Shown: positions 47,741 through 60,184, counted from the stretch's first letter. The stretch: DNA of 64,000 nucleotides from Thalassia testudinum (GCA_037157565.1 JAZHRO010000063.1:159514501-159578500), one strand, 5' to 3'. Notes: generated by a model not told the origin, from the sequence alone. Numbers and translations: made by a program.

Positions 47741-48553
47741 AGGCATATATTAGAGAGTTTCTTTCCTGACTTAGTATTCGTGAGCCTCACATCTTTCTCT
47801 ATTTGTTTGGAGGTATTAACTACGTGAGATGAAATCTCAATGGGTTGCGAAAGCAAGTCGCAGAGGTAGAGATTCGCGTAGGCAAGATGCGGACAAGACA
47901 CACGAGGCGCGACGTAGTTTAGAATATTTTTATTTTTCTTTTAGACTATTTGTATTAGGTATTTGGTGAGAGAGCATATTTTAGACTGTATTATTTTGGA
48001 CTGTGGACTTTCTATCTCTCTCTAAACTCTGTAGTTAGATTGTTTGCTTGTTTGCTTGCATTAAAAAAAAAAATGCATCACGCTTATTTAGTAGTTGCAT
48101 ACCCTTAAGCATTCACGATAAGATTTACATAAGCAGCATTTAGAATTTTTATTACGCGCATTGCATCTGCATTCTGAAGATTGCTAGAGATAGGTACATC
48201 CTTCATTACCCTTCTAAGCTACCTATCATCTATCTCTATCTCTCTTAAGACTTAACTAAAAATCTAACTTGTTTGCATTGAAAGTACTTTTAAGTGAGAA
48301 CAATATAAAACTCAATAATTAATGGTGAAATCCTAAAATTCACTTCACGAGTGCTTAAAGGCCTTGATTGTGATTTTACCGTGCATGTTGCTTGATACTT
48401 CTCTCGCACTGAGCATACACTAGGCACCGCACTAGGTCTCGATCCCTTAAGACTATAGGTACCGATCTCTTTATCGGTGCATACCTTCCTACTTTACTTT
48501 GTGGTGGTGATATTATCCTGTGACCCTGTGTTTTGATACTTTAAGGAGGAGGA
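47741..48553 (+). other. Leader of element V, first part
   Basis: Noncoding, interrupted at 48553 by solo LTR VII. It continues at 61707 directly after the GAGGA duplication and leads to gag at 61999. It lacks the GTCAAACGACCG block seen in elements I, II and IV. Confidence 0.7.
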
Positions 48554-49159
48554 TGATGCGAAAAATTGCGTGATTTGTAAAAGCGGCTTTTTAAGTCATT
48601 ATAACACGTGAAATCGCATACGCTTTTAAATTCATAACCTAGACAGTGGGGTATCTAGAGTTGTCCAAGGGAGGCAATTTGGTTGCAAAAATCGATCTCT
48701 TGCTCAAAAATGGAAATTAACTTTCTTTTTGATCTTTTTAAATATGTAGTTTTTTAGGGTTTTGAAATAACAGCAACGCTAATTTTATTGGCAACGGAAA
48801 ATGGCTAACACCTAACTCACTACACTACTACTAAAGTGACAAGTAGAGATTCTCCCTAAGCTCACTCTAGACACGTGGAGGTCTAGAGTAATTAGGGAGG
48901 AGTGAAAAGTGCTAGAAACTAGATTATAAAAAAATTGCAACAAAATGAAATAGAATTGAAGGCAACTTGATTGATGCAAAAGTGTTTTACATAAAAACCT
49001 AGTACAGGAATGCTTCTATTACTACAATAAATGTAATAAATAAAGTAAAACACAAATCCTCCTGAAGTGACGGTGAAGAGGGGAAGCTCCTTGCTCCAAG
49101 TTTAGTGGCTCCTAGGCTTGAAAAGAGCTCCTCCTTCTCCTTCCTTGAAAGGCTCCTCC

Positions 49160-49248
49160 AAGGTGGAAGCTTCCACCTTAACTGTCCTTCTCCAAGGGTG
49201 GGAGTGTACCACCCTTAAGTTCTTCTCCAAGGTGGCGTGGACCACCTT
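49160..49248 (-). repeat. Three consecutive related hairpins in LTR VII
   Basis: 49160-49179 is the perfect 20-bp palindrome AAGGTGGAAGCTTCCACCTT. 49194-49216 has arms AAGGGTGG and CCACCCTT with a 7-base loop. 49229-49248 has arms AAGGTGG and CCACCTT with a 6-base loop. Each is preceded by ctcc at about 34-base spacing. On the minus strand they lie 200-300 bases downstream of the TATA, so probably in the transcript. Confidence 0.85.
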
Positions 49249-49451
49249 CAAGACCTCCTCCAAAGGTATTCCTTGCCTGGCTTCTCCTTTGGCTGACGTG
49301 GGCACAAGAGAGAAGGGAAGAGGGGAAGGCACCAAGGGGACAGAGTATCCCCTTAATCTTCTTCTTCTTCTCTCTTGGGTGTGAGCTTTAGGTAGAATAT
49401 GAGAGGTATTTTGCTAGCCAAGGATGGGTTGTAAGGTGGTGGGTGTTGGTC

Positions 49452-49459
49452 TTTTTATA
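49452..49459 (-). promoter_or_regulatory. Putative TATA box of LTR VII
   Basis: TATAAAAA on the minus strand. The palindrome arrays at 49611-49833 and 49888-50596 are upstream of it and the triple hairpin is downstream. Confidence 0.55.
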
Positions 49460-49610
49460 GGGTAGGATGAGAGGGTTAAGGTGACTCTTGAGATGGATGG
49501 CTAATATGGGAAGATGGGGGTGGTTAGGTGATCCTAGGGCTAAGGGGAGTTGGTGCGACGTAAGGGATGTAAGGGGGGTAGTTATGGGTGGCCAAGGGAC
49601 ACCTAAAAGT

Positions 49611-49833
49611 GGCGCCAACCATGAAGAGGTGCCATGGGTTGGCGCCAACTTCTAGGCTTCTAGAAGGGGGTTGAGGTGGATGGTGGATGTGGCTTGGAGG
49701 GGTTATGTGTAGGCTGGATATGGGGGTTGAAATTGGCACCAAAAGGGGGGGTGGTTAAGGTGGTTTTGGCACCAACATCTAGGTGACTTTTGGTGGTGAT
49801 TAAGGGGTGAAGGGTGGTGAAGAAGGTGGCGCC
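49611..49833. repeat. Array of GGCRCC palindromes in U3 of LTR VII
   Basis: GGCGCC at 49611, 49641 and 49828 and GGCACC at 49735 and 49768, each in the context TTGGCRCCAA or GTGGCGCCAAC. The full form resembles the plant E2F palindrome; function is not shown. Confidence 0.7.
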
Positions 49834-49887
49834 AACTTGAGTAGAGGTGGAGCTTGCTAGGTGGACTTGAGTTTATTTAGTACATGG

Positions 49888-50596
49888 AGCTAGCTAGGGT
49901 TAAGTTATGGCTGATAGCTATCCAAGGAGCTAGATGCTAGCTAAGCTAAGCTAATCTAAGCTAGCTTAGCTAGTAGTGGAGTGGAGGAGTAGGCATGTGG
50001 AGCTTAGGGTTTGAGGAGAGGAGTTGGATATGAAGAGTTTGGAGCTGAATTGGAGCTGGCAGCTACTGAAGAGGTCAACATGGGGCTACTCTAGTTGGCT
50101 TAGCTTGCTCGTTCTTTGCTAGTTGCTAAGCTAGGCTAAAGTAAGCTGGCTTCTGTTGAATGGAGCTGAGGTGAGCTGGGTCTGGTGCTCTCGGGGAGGA
50201 TTGACCTGGTTGAGACAACTAAAGTAGCTTAGCTCAATTAAATTGAGCTAAGCTGAGTCCCTGGGAGCTGGACTTGAGCTTCCTGAGCTAGAATGAATTC
50301 ATCTTCAGCTGGCTAGAGTTGAGTGGAGCTGGATGTAGCTGGACCTGAGCTAGGGTGAACTCCAGTCAACTCAAGAGCTCCCTGTGGACTAATGGGAGCT
50401 GAGATGAGCTAGACTTAGCTAAGTTGGGTTGGATCTGAGCTGACTTGAGCTAGGGTGAGCTAAGATGAGCTCTCTTGAGCTGCCATTCGGCTGAGATGAG
50501 CTGAATGGAGTTAGGATGAGCTAACCTTATTCCAAGTGGGCTGGATTCCAACTGTGGTGAGCTGGATCAAGCTGAGTTCCAGCTAGTTTGAGCTTC
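49888..50596. repeat. AGCT array in U3 of LTR VII
   Basis: I count about 45 AGCT tetramers in roughly 710 bases, mostly as GAGCTG, GAGCTA and AAGCTA at irregular spacing of 8-25 bases. About three would be expected by chance. It is not a simple tandem repeat and has no ORF. Confidence 0.85.
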
Positions 50597-51100
50597 TTCT
50601 TCACCAGTTGCCTTCCTGAGTGCTAGGGTTTTAGGGATATGTATATCTATTCATCCTTAACTGCATCTTGGGGTGATAATTTTGTTAAATGGGGCCCATC
50701 TTAAGAATAAAAGGCACAAATAACACAACATAAGTAGAATGGGAGCATTACATGCATCATACGCTAAGATTGCTTATAAAATAGTATTAATGGCCATTTG
50801 TATGAGCACTTGTCAAAGCAAGCCTCAAATGAGCAATCGAATTGCACGTATGGATTCAGAACGACGAATGGAGTCCAACGGACTCGAAATCGGTCAAATC
50901 CGACATCTGGAGCTCCCACAATGAGCCTAAAAAGTTCTGACCGTTGATCTGATGATCAACGGCCCATGGCGCGCCACGTGGTGCCCGCTCACCGCATCCA
51001 GATCGCCACATTCACCTGGAGGACAGATCTCAGCCGTTGATCTCCGATCAAACGGTTGAGAACCGCGAGCACGCCGGCACTCGCCGCGACAAAGCAGCTG

Positions 51101-51170
51101 ACGTAGCGTAGCGGTTGGAGAGCATGCCCGCGCTCATGCGACGTGAGTTCGAATCGTGCGAAGCTGAAAT
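51101..51170 (+). other. tRNA-like segment in element IV 5' LTR
   Basis: A-box-like TAGCGTAGCGGTTGG at 51104-51118 and B-box-like GAGTTCGAATC at 51145-51155, spaced as in tRNA genes. The 3' LTR copy (60600-60672) has TAGCATAGTGGTTGG and GAGTTCGAGTC. There is no complete cloverleaf, so it is not called as a gene. Confidence 0.6.
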
Positions 51171-51441
51171 TCGAAGACGACGATGCACATAGGTGAAATT
51201 GGGCCGCCAGATTAGCAGCTGACGGACGAAATCGCGAAACATGGCCCCCGCAGATGCACCCTGGCCAGATGCGCACGATGACGCGGGAACAAGGGCACGA
51301 TCCAGGCGAGCACCGCGCGTGAGATCCTAGCTGTCCGATCTTCGATCGGACGGCTTGTGGCGCGCGGACATAGATCGGGCGTGAGGAAGCACAGCTGCGG
51401 GCAAGCGACTGGCAGGCAGGGGTCTTCACCAACATTTTGGG

Positions 51442-51513
51442 AAGGGTTTTAGTGATGTCCCGGACGTCGCTAAAACCCCTTCTCCATTTGGAAAGCCCTT
51501 CTCCCTATTTAAA
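51442..51513 (+). promoter_or_regulatory. Inverted repeat and TATA in element IV 5' LTR
   Basis: Left arm 51442-51460 (TTTTAGTGATGTCC core) and right arm 51462-51480 (GGACGTCGCTAAAA core) pair over 19 positions with three mismatches. TATTTAAA follows at 51506-51513. The left-arm T residues correspond to C in the 3' LTR. Confidence 0.8.
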
Positions 51514-52053
51514 CCCCTTCCAACCACCCATTCAAGGCATTCACTCCACTTGCAAGTACTCTACCCCCCTTTTAGCTACCTTTAAGCCCTTTTGTAATCA
51601 CCGGAGACGACGAGCCGCCGACGGAGCCCTCTCCACCACCGTGGCTGCCTCGCTGCCCTCCCTCTCTCTCTTTCTCTTCCCTTCTTTTAAGCTTTACTTT
51701 ACTTATGTTCAAGCATTTATCTAATGTTGTAATTATGAACTAAAGTTGCATGATTAATGAAGTTATTTTCTATTATGTTGTTTGCTCTATTTTCTATTCA
51801 AGTTGCATGATATGAATGAAACAATTCTAACCCTAATCTCTCTCTCTCTTGCTCTCTCTCGCTTTTCACCCACGCCTTTTCACAAGCACAACCCCACGAT
51901 TTTCGTGACAATAAGTGACAAGAAGAATCCGATTTTTACGCCTCCCTAAGACCGACACTAGGACTCACATCTGTTTCTTTACTTTAAAACCGACGTCGTA
52001 AGTGCAAACTATAACGACACTTCCAAACACACGCGCACGCGCACGTCAGTTTT

Positions 52054-52070
52054 TGGCGCTGTTGTCGGGG
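52054..52070 (+). promoter_or_regulatory. Primer binding site of element IV (tRNA-Asp)
   Basis: TGGCGCTGTTGTCGGGG, two differences from a perfect tRNA-Asp complement, five bases after the LTR. Confidence 0.9.
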
Positions 52071-53257
52071 AGGCAATGGATTTGTTTTGTCACTTCCATT
52101 TTACATCCATTCTCACATCGTCTAACGCCTTGTCTCCTTTTACTTGATGGTTGCAGGAATTCGACGCTTGAACGGTGAAGCAGTGCAACCCATGATGGTA
52201 ACAAGGGAGTAGGCACAACAAGGACCGGTCGTGAGTAGTTCTTCACTCATGGTTGTTTGCTTGCTTGAAAAACTAAAAAAAATTTGTAAAATTGAAAAAA
52301 AATTGGCGTGGTGTATGATTACCTGACCCACATCCTTAACACATCACCCAACAAAAAAATGTACACTCTAACATTCTGAATAAATTCTTGGAGTGTTCTT
52401 TTCTCTTTTTGAGTGGTGTTTGCGAAGCCACCTTAGATTGACTTGGGCCGCACCACTCAACCCTAAAAATGACTCATCTAATAGAAGCTGCATGATCATT
52501 AGGATGAGTACATTAGGGTTTTAGAGCCTCTACACAATAAAAGAAAATCTACTTTCACCAAATTGTATGCAAAACTTGACGTGCCCACTGAAACTTGTCT
52601 GAAAACATTAAGACACGTCAACCCTAAAAGTCACTAAAGTAAGGATGAAACATTAAAAGACACCACATCTTGAAAAAAATCCTTGCTTGAAAACCATGTT
52701 TTGATAGAAGCACACACACTGAAAGTGGAAACCTAAGAGGCACCACCCCAATCAATGCCTCATCACATAATCCTAGCACAAGCACTATCCTAGCCCTTTT
52801 AAAACTGAGTAGACGTGCCCTAGGCAGGACTGAGTTAAGTCTCAAGAGGCGAGGTTTTGTTCGTTAGGCACTTGGCTTTCATTCCCTTGGTAGAATCTGG
52901 TGACTAGGCTGCGGGGCAATGTCAAACGACCGCAGTTGTGGGGTCTATGGAACCGGCGGCGTAAGCCAAAGGAAGAACCTTCCTTGCAATCCCCTCGTAA
53001 TCAACCTGGCCAGATTAGCTTTGGGAAGGGGAGTCCAGTGCTTATGGACTTAATCATCCTATTTGAGATTTCTAGGTCTCCTAAGGAATACACTATAAGG
53101 ACTAGGCTTGTTTGCTTAATTGAACACACACTTCTTGCATCTGTCGCTCTCCGCATCCCCTCCTGTTCTTCTGTAGTGTATGCATGGGAGACGCTCACTG
53201 CATCCCGAGTTATTTGTTTTGGGATGGGAATCCAGGCGACTTGATTCTGTTAGAAAC
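52071..53257 (+). other. Leader of element IV
   Basis: 1.2 kb without a gene. The conserved leader block is at 52912-53012 (GTCAAACGACCG, then AAGGAAGAACCTTCC). It parallels the leaders of elements I and II. Confidence 0.7.
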
Positions 53258-54980
53258 ATGGCTGAACCTAGGGTAGATGAGGTTGAGGACCAACCCCCAC
53301 CAAACACAATGGCCATCATCCAAGCCTAGATTAATGCAAACCACCGGCTTCAGCAACAACAGATCCGCACCATCATGCAAGCCATACATCGGTTACAAAA
53401 CCCACAAGGGCAACCACCACCACCTTTCCAAGGCCCACAAGGGCAACCGCCACTTGATTTACCACCATTCTAGGATAAACTGAGGCCCATCCACGATTTC
53501 TACAATCCTTTAGCTATTAAAGTCAAGCCACACCTTAGGATCCTCGAAGGGGGAGATGATTTTGAGCTAAAGCCAAATGTCTTAAGTCTGATCTAGAGCC
53601 ACTCCCATGGAAGCTCAAATGAGGACCCCTTCCAGCACCTACAGGATCTTGACCGGATAGCATGAACTGTGAAACCTAGGAACATTAGCCTTGACATTGT
53701 TCTGATTAAGATGTTCCCCTTCTCGTTGAGAGATAAGGCTTCTCACTGGCTTAGAACCTTAGGTAAACCCATCACCACCTGGGAAGAACTGAGGCATGCA
53801 TTTCTAAAGAAATTCTTCCCCATAGGAAAGACCAATGCCCTCAGAAGAGTTATTACTACCTTTACACTCCAGGGTGGGGAACAGTTCCACGAGGCGTGGG
53901 AAAGATTTAATGAACTCTTGAGGAAATGCCCACGCCACGAGGTACCAAGGTGGCAATTGGCCCAGATTTTTTACCACGATCTGGACAGCAACCTACGGAA
54001 CTTCGTCGATGCCTCATGCGGGGGGAACTTCCTGAACAAGGACGAGGAGAGCGCGTTTGAGCTCTTTGAGTCTATGAGCGAAATTCTCTCAACAATGCCT
54101 CCATGACCCAGTTTAACCGATCCAGTCAACCCTGTATGGGATTTATGAGGTACAAGCAAATTCTGGAATGGTTGACATGGGCATCATTGCCAAGAAACTA
54201 GATCAAGTGGAATTGGTGGACAAAAAGATTGATGAGCTACTGAACCAGACCAGGAATCCGTTACAGACCTTCTCCCTAGCAAAGGGAGCACATAATGTTG
54301 ACCTAGTCCAGCCTTAAGCCAACTGAACTTGGAACAACCCCTGACCACGTTCCAGGGAGGGACCTTCGCTCCCTCAACCCTTGATTACTCTCTTCCCTCC
54401 CCATCGGCATCTGCTATCCTTGTAGATGTACAAGCTGTCCAAGGTTATGCTAAACCTGACCCTTTCTCCAACACTTACAACACCGGCTGGCGTAATCACC
54501 CCAACTTTGGTTGGACAAACCAGAAACCACCGCAATTCCAAAACCAGCCTAGGCCAAATCAGCAGCCAAACTTGCCTCCCTATCCGCAAGGACCACCAAT
54601 TAGACCCCCATATAATCAGAATAGGGTAACCCCTCCCCCACAAAACCAAATGGACACCCTAATAAAGATGATGGCTAAAATGAACCAGAAACATCAGGAG
54701 GAAATGGCCTTAGTAAAGGGACAGTAAGCCAACTTTTGGACTATAAACAACAAGGATCCCTACCTTCCCAGCCACAACTGAACTCACGAAACATAATTAA
54801 CAGAGGCCCCAATTCGCAAGGGTTCCAGGGCAATCCCGGGCAGGCTCACATGGTCCAGCCAGCCCCACAAACACCCCCTAGGTTTGGTGCTTCTTCATCC
54901 TCGTCTTCTCATGGATCAACCCATGGTCCCAATGCTTCTGCAAATGCGGTAACCTTGAGAAGCGACACTAAAACCTAGGA
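53258..54980 (+). pseudogene. gag of element IV (broken)
   Basis: ATG at 53258. A Gln/Pro-rich N-terminus with PPPPFQGPQGQ-type repeats is followed by the capsid-like domain at 53620-54060 (PFQHLQDL, KKFFPIGKTNALRR, CGGNFLNKD). A Pro/Asn/Gln-rich linker follows to the ANAVTLRS stretch. Stops occur near 53327, 53471, 53594 and 53663. One-base losses near 54083 and 54138, and a further shift near 54728, change frame. The final segment is in the pol frame. Compared with element I, the capsid block is the best preserved part. Confidence 0.9.
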
Positions 54981-57900
54981 TCCCAAATGGACGACTCTCC
55001 CCGAGACTTCACCCGCTGAAATACCCGGCTCAGAAGATGCACTAGAAAAACCCAAGGACCCAGAAATAGATCCGATCCAAGTTCAGACACCCTACCTTGA
55101 GGCCTTGGAGACAATCAAGAAGAAGAAAAATGTTGTGGAAATTGAGGAGCTTTTGGAGATCTTTAAGCAAGTACAAATTAATATTCTACTCCTCGAAGCC
55201 GTTAAGCACATCCCGGCTTATGCCAAGTTCTTAAAGGATGCCTATACACCCAAACGTAAGCCAAGACCTCAAGCACCTAGGAAGGTTATGCTCTCTGAAC
55301 AAGCAAGTTCCGTAATACTAAGCAACCTTCTTCTCAAGCTAACTGACCCAGGAGCACCCCTGATTTCCTGCAATATAAGGGACATGACATTTGATAGAGC
55401 GCTCCTGGACTTAGGTGCTTCTATCAATCTAATTCCAACAACCCTATACCACCAATTTGGTTTCGGAGAGTTGACACCCACACCTATCACCATCCAGCTG
55501 GCTAATAGATCTGTGAAGACCCCGAAGGGGGTTATCGAGGACGTGATTGTGCGGGTCAAGGACTTCTATTTCCTGGTCGACTTCTTGGTACTCGACATGG
55601 AAGTCCCTGAAAAATTACAAAACACACCCATAATCTTAGGCAGACCTTTCTTAGCTACGGCTAAGGCAAACATTGATTGTGACACGGGATGTATGGAAAT
55701 CGCCTTCGGAGACAAGAAAATGCAGTTAGATATCTTCCGGGTGACAAAGTCTTTTGATTGCGATTGTGTTGAGGAACATGATCCTGTGGAAACTCTGGTC
55801 GAGGAATGCCTCACCCTTAGTTCTGTCTTAGACCACCAAGACTGTAATGACTATTCTGACCCATCACCATCGCTACCCGTGGACCTCTGTAAAGCTGATT
55901 ACCATCAAACAACACCATTTGAGGAGATCGATGTTGATCAACTCCCGCCTTTCCCTTTTCCATCGACCATTGTTCCACCCGCACCCGAACTTAAGCCACT
56001 ACCCGAGAATCTCAAGTATGTCTTCCTGGAACCTGACCAGACCTTCCCTGTGATTATTAATTCTCATCTAACCAAGGATCAGGAACTCAGGTTGACCATG
56101 ACCCTTTCAGAACATCGGGCCTCCATTGGTTTGACCATTTCAGACTTGAGAGGAATTAGGCCCGCCTATTGCACCCATAAGATTTACTTGGAAGACGGGG
56201 CACGACCCTCCCGCCAGATGCAGAGACAATTAAACCCAAATATGCGGGAAGTCGTTAAGAAAGAAATTATCAAGTGACTTGACGCTGACATCATCTATCC
56301 TATCTCCGATAGCCCCTGGGTGAGCCCCACTCAAGTGGTTCCAAAGAAAGCCGGGCTCACTGTTGTCACCAATGAGCATGGCGAATCCATCCCCACCCGC
56401 ACCACCACCGCATGGCGGGTGTGTATTAATTATAGGAAGCTTAATGAAGCCACTAAGAAGGATCATTTCCCCTTGCCATTCATTGACCAGATCCTTGAAA
56501 GAATGGTAGGGAAAAAGTATTTTTGCTTCCTGGATGGATATTCAGGATATAACCAAGTCACAATTACTCTGGAAGATCAAGAAAAGACCACATTCACTTG
56601 CCCGTACGGCACGTTTGCATTCCGTTGAATGTCGTTCGGGTTATGCAATGCACCTGCTACCTTCCAACGTTACATGCTAGCCATTTTTTCAGAAATGGTG
56701 GGTAAATACATAGAGGTCTTTATGGATGATTTCTCTGTATTTGGGAATTCATTCGACCACTATCTGAGCAACTTGGAGAAAATCCTGAAATGATGTATCG
56801 AGGTTAATCTGGTGTTAAGTTGGGAAAAGAGCCATTTTATGATTCAAGAAGGAATCATCCTCGGTCACATCGTATCGCATAGGGGCATTGAGGTGGATTG
56901 GGCTAAGGTTGATTTGATTTCCAAACTTCCTCCGCCTGGCTCGATCCGATAGATTCGCTCATTCCTGGGACATGTTGGCTTCTACCGAAGGTTCATTAAA
57001 GACTTCTCCATGCTTTCCAAACCCTTAACCGACCTTCTGGCCAATGATGCCATATTCCACATGTCCTCTGATTGCATCCAGGCTTATCACACCCTCCGGG
57101 ACTTAGTCTCCACAGCACCTGTACTTCAACCCCCAGATTGGTCCCAGGACTTTGAGATTATGTGTGATGCATCAGATTTTGCCATAGGCGCTGTCCTGGG
57201 ACAAAGGCAAGACAAGAAACCCATGGTGATCTACTACGCGAGCAAAACATTGGACGAGGCCCAATGAAATTATACGGTCACAGAGAAAGAATTACTCGTT
57301 GTAGTCTTCGGACTTGAGAAGTTCCGACCTTACCTGCTGGGATCCCACGTGACCATCTATACTGACCATTCAGCCATCCAGCACCTGTTGGCTAAAAAGG
57401 ACATGAAACCCAGGCTCATCAGATGGATCCTGCTCTTGCAGGAATTTGACCTGGAAATCCACGACAAAGCCGGATCAAAGAATGTGGTGGCTGACCACTT
57501 GTCTAGACTTCACGCAGACCATATTGGACCCTCCCTGCCTTTATCTGACACCTTCCCCAATGAACACATTCTGGCTGTGCAAGACAAGAAACTGCCTTGG
57601 TATGCTGACTATGTCAACTACCTAGTTGTAGGACAGACCCCGCACAGCTAGTCCAGACAGCAACGGGATAGGTTCTTGGCTGAGGCCAAGCACTATTTCT
57701 AGGATGATCCCATGCTGTTTTGCCTCTGTGCCAACCAGATCAACAGGAGGTGTATCCCCGAGAATGAAGTTCAGAGTGTGCTTTCTTTTTGTCATGACCA
57801 GGCTTGTGGTGGCCACTTCTCTGGAAAGAAAACGGCTGTGAAGGTTCTACAGTCTGGATTTTACTGGCCTTCCCTATTTAAGGATGCACACAACTTTGCC

Positions 57901-58818
57901 AAGACTAGCTCACGCTGCCAAACGCTGGGGACCATGACCAGGAAAGATATGACGCCCCTCCAGTCCATTTTGATTATCGAAATCTTCGACGTTTGGGGTA
58001 TCAATTTTATGGGCCCCTTTCCACCATCCAACGGCTTTGAATACATCCTAGTCTTGGTATACTATGTTTCTAAATGGATTAAAGCTGTCACCACCCACCG
58101 ATGCGATCATAGGACTGTCATAGACTTTGTTAAACAGAACATTCTTTCCCGATTTGGAATACCAAAGGCCATGATCAGTGATGGTGGAAGCCATTTCATT
58201 CACTCCTAATTCCATGCCCTACTTAGAAAATACGGTGTTAACCACCGCATTGCTACCCCGTATCATCCGCAAACAAATGGGCAGACCGAGGTCTCAAATA
58301 GACAAATCAAGAACATTTTACAAAAGACTGTGAGACCTGACAGGGAAGACTGGTCCACACGACTAGATGATGCCCTATGGGCATATAGGACCTCTTTCAA
58401 GACCCCGATAGGCATGTTGCCTTATCGCCTGGTCTTTGGCAAAGCCTGCCACCTTCCTGTCGAATTGGAACACCGGGCCTACTGGGTTGTCAAGCAATGT
58501 GACATGGATTCCCAGTTAGCCAGTGCGCAGAGGACGCTCCAACTTTCTGAGCTCGAAGAAATTCGTCGGGACACCTTTGAGAATAGTCAACTGTATAACC
58601 AGTAAGTCTGGTTGTTCGATGCCCGCCTAAAACTCTTTCCGGAGAAACTCAGGACCAAATGGACAGGACCATTTCAGGTGGTTAAGCCTCACTCTAATGG
58701 GGCGGTTGAAATCGCTGATCCAAACACTGGGCACACTTTTATAGTTAATGGTAAAAGATTGAAACACTTCCAAGCCCAGGTTCCCCTAAAGGAGAGTGTC
58801 ACCCTCATTGAGGGATGA
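54981..58818 (+). pseudogene. pol of element IV (protease, RT, RNase H, integrase; broken)
   Basis: A single frame from gag-protease to the integrase end. The protease LLDLGAS is near 55410 and RT FMDD is near 56724. RNase H (MCDASDFAIG) is near 57165, with TDHSA near 57363. The integrase region is at about 57770-58600. Eight in-frame stops (for example 56275, 56626, 57265, 57649) fit G-to-A or C-to-T changes of Trp, Arg or Gln codons seen in element I. The first integrase catalytic Asp is Asn (DVWGINFMGPF). One zinc-site Cys is Ser (TSSRCQ). About 20 codons are deleted in frame just before VWLFDARLKLF (near 58602). Even with the stops ignored, this integrase should be inactive. Confidence 0.92.
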
Positions 58819-60184
58819 CACGAAGCACCATCCAGCTGGAGGTGTTAAACTCAGCGCTTCCTGGGAGGCAACCCAGAGGATTCAGACTAAGCCGGTATTT
58901 TACGTCACTCAAGTAATATCTTTTTGAACCCCTGCTGCATCCATGTATTTGCCAATGAGGACATTGTCCAACTTAAGCATGGGGGAGGGTGGTAAATTGC
59001 ACAATCCTGAGCTCATTTAATCAGCCTAAATAAATAAAATTAAAAAAAAAATTTGAATTTAAGAAGAAACTTAGGCATCAGAAACTTGTCAATAGTGGGA
59101 AATAATACAAAAAGAACTTGAACACTTAGACTTTTCAGGCCTTCAGGCTTAATCAACCCTGGTGTCTGTTAAAATATGGATTTAGCTTCAAATCCTTGCA
59201 GCCTTAAGCTACTCTAATCCACCTACTAAATAATGTGATAAGTATACCACTTATCAACTCACCCTTTAACTCAGAAAGACTTTGAGTTCTAAGCATCTGC
59301 ACACATTTCTGCATAGACTCACTCCTCGGAGATTTTGACAGAAATTGGGTAGCTAATGAACTCTCTAGGGTGGTATGGCTGGCAAGTTATCGTGGGTAAT
59401 AGCCCATTGGCAGGTTGTCCAGAGTCCAGCCACGGGACCACTTCTTCTTCATTGCCTCTAGGTACATTTGAGATTAGGGAAGCCACCTACAAAAAAAAAA
59501 AAGAACAGAGAGAAGAAAATGAAATAAACCACACTTCACTGCACGAGAATGGCTGGCAAGTGATCGTGGGTAACAGCCCATTGGTCAGTTGTCCAGAGCC
59601 CAGCTCAGTTATTACACAAAAAGAACCAAAACACTTAAGGAAGAAGCAGGGAAGTAGTACAAGCCGGGAAGATATACACTGAAAAAATCCTTGTGTTGAC
59701 CCCAATTAAAACAAATGTAGGGAGAAAGCTACCGATCGAACAGATACACCTTCAGGCAAAATACTTCCTCTTCCTGTCACCTAGGGGCGTAGAAACTTGG
59801 AGTCTGTCTAAATTACCGTTGAGTGAGCCTATCACGATCTTCACACCAAGATGCTTAGCACTTAGATTTTTGTCTGAGTTTTGGATGGGTTGGGTAGCCG
59901 TAAAAAGTTACCAACCCACTCTGAATTAAAAAAAAAATCTAAAATATATATATATATATGTATATTTACATGCATTAAAGCAAAAATACAGGTGATTCGT
60001 ATTTTGCCAGACACCCGAGCGCTGCTTAACTTTGTCTTTGTAGATTAAGATCTTAGTATATTTCCTTCTATTGACAAGTGACAAAGTGTCTAAGTAATTA
60101 CTTCTTAAATTCTGACAGAAAATAAAGGCTAGAATAAACCTTGCTAGGGACTAGCAAGGAGTAAGTATGGGGGTATGATAACAC
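58819..60184 (+). other. Noncoding tail of element IV with duplicated GGCTGGCAAG motif
   Basis: No env-like ORF. It aligns with the tail of element I (17080-18455), including the gaggacattg box at about 58957, purine tract, paired motifs at 59374-59436 and 59548-59608, the gtagggagaaagctacc box near 59717, and gggactagcaa before the LTR. A (TA)n run lies near 59945-59960. Confidence 0.8.
59374..59608 (+). repeat. Tandem pair of hairpin-capable motifs in element IV tail
   Basis: Copies begin at 59377 and 59551, 174 bp apart. They share GGCTGGCAAG, ATCGTGGGTAA and AGCCCATTGG with each other and with element I (17648-17890). Each pair is separated by an A-rich spacer and a conserved CCACACTTC, then CTGCACGAG stretch. 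Confidence 0.75.

Larger units (their letters stand above)
50662..52048 (+). repeat. 5' LTR of element IV
   Basis: TGCATCTTGG to CACGTCA; it pairs with 60185-61541. Within it are GATC-core palindromes (about 50940-50965, 51033-51058, 51329-51350), a tRNA-like segment (51101-51170), a promoter inverted repeat and TATA (51442-51513), and the U5 signature cctccctaagaccgac near 51940. Confidence 0.93.

Noticed and set aside
50989..51435. Minus-strand frame of 148 codons in the element IV LTR
   Set aside because: It lies antisense in a GC-rich U3. The homologous region of the 3' LTR does not keep the same frame.
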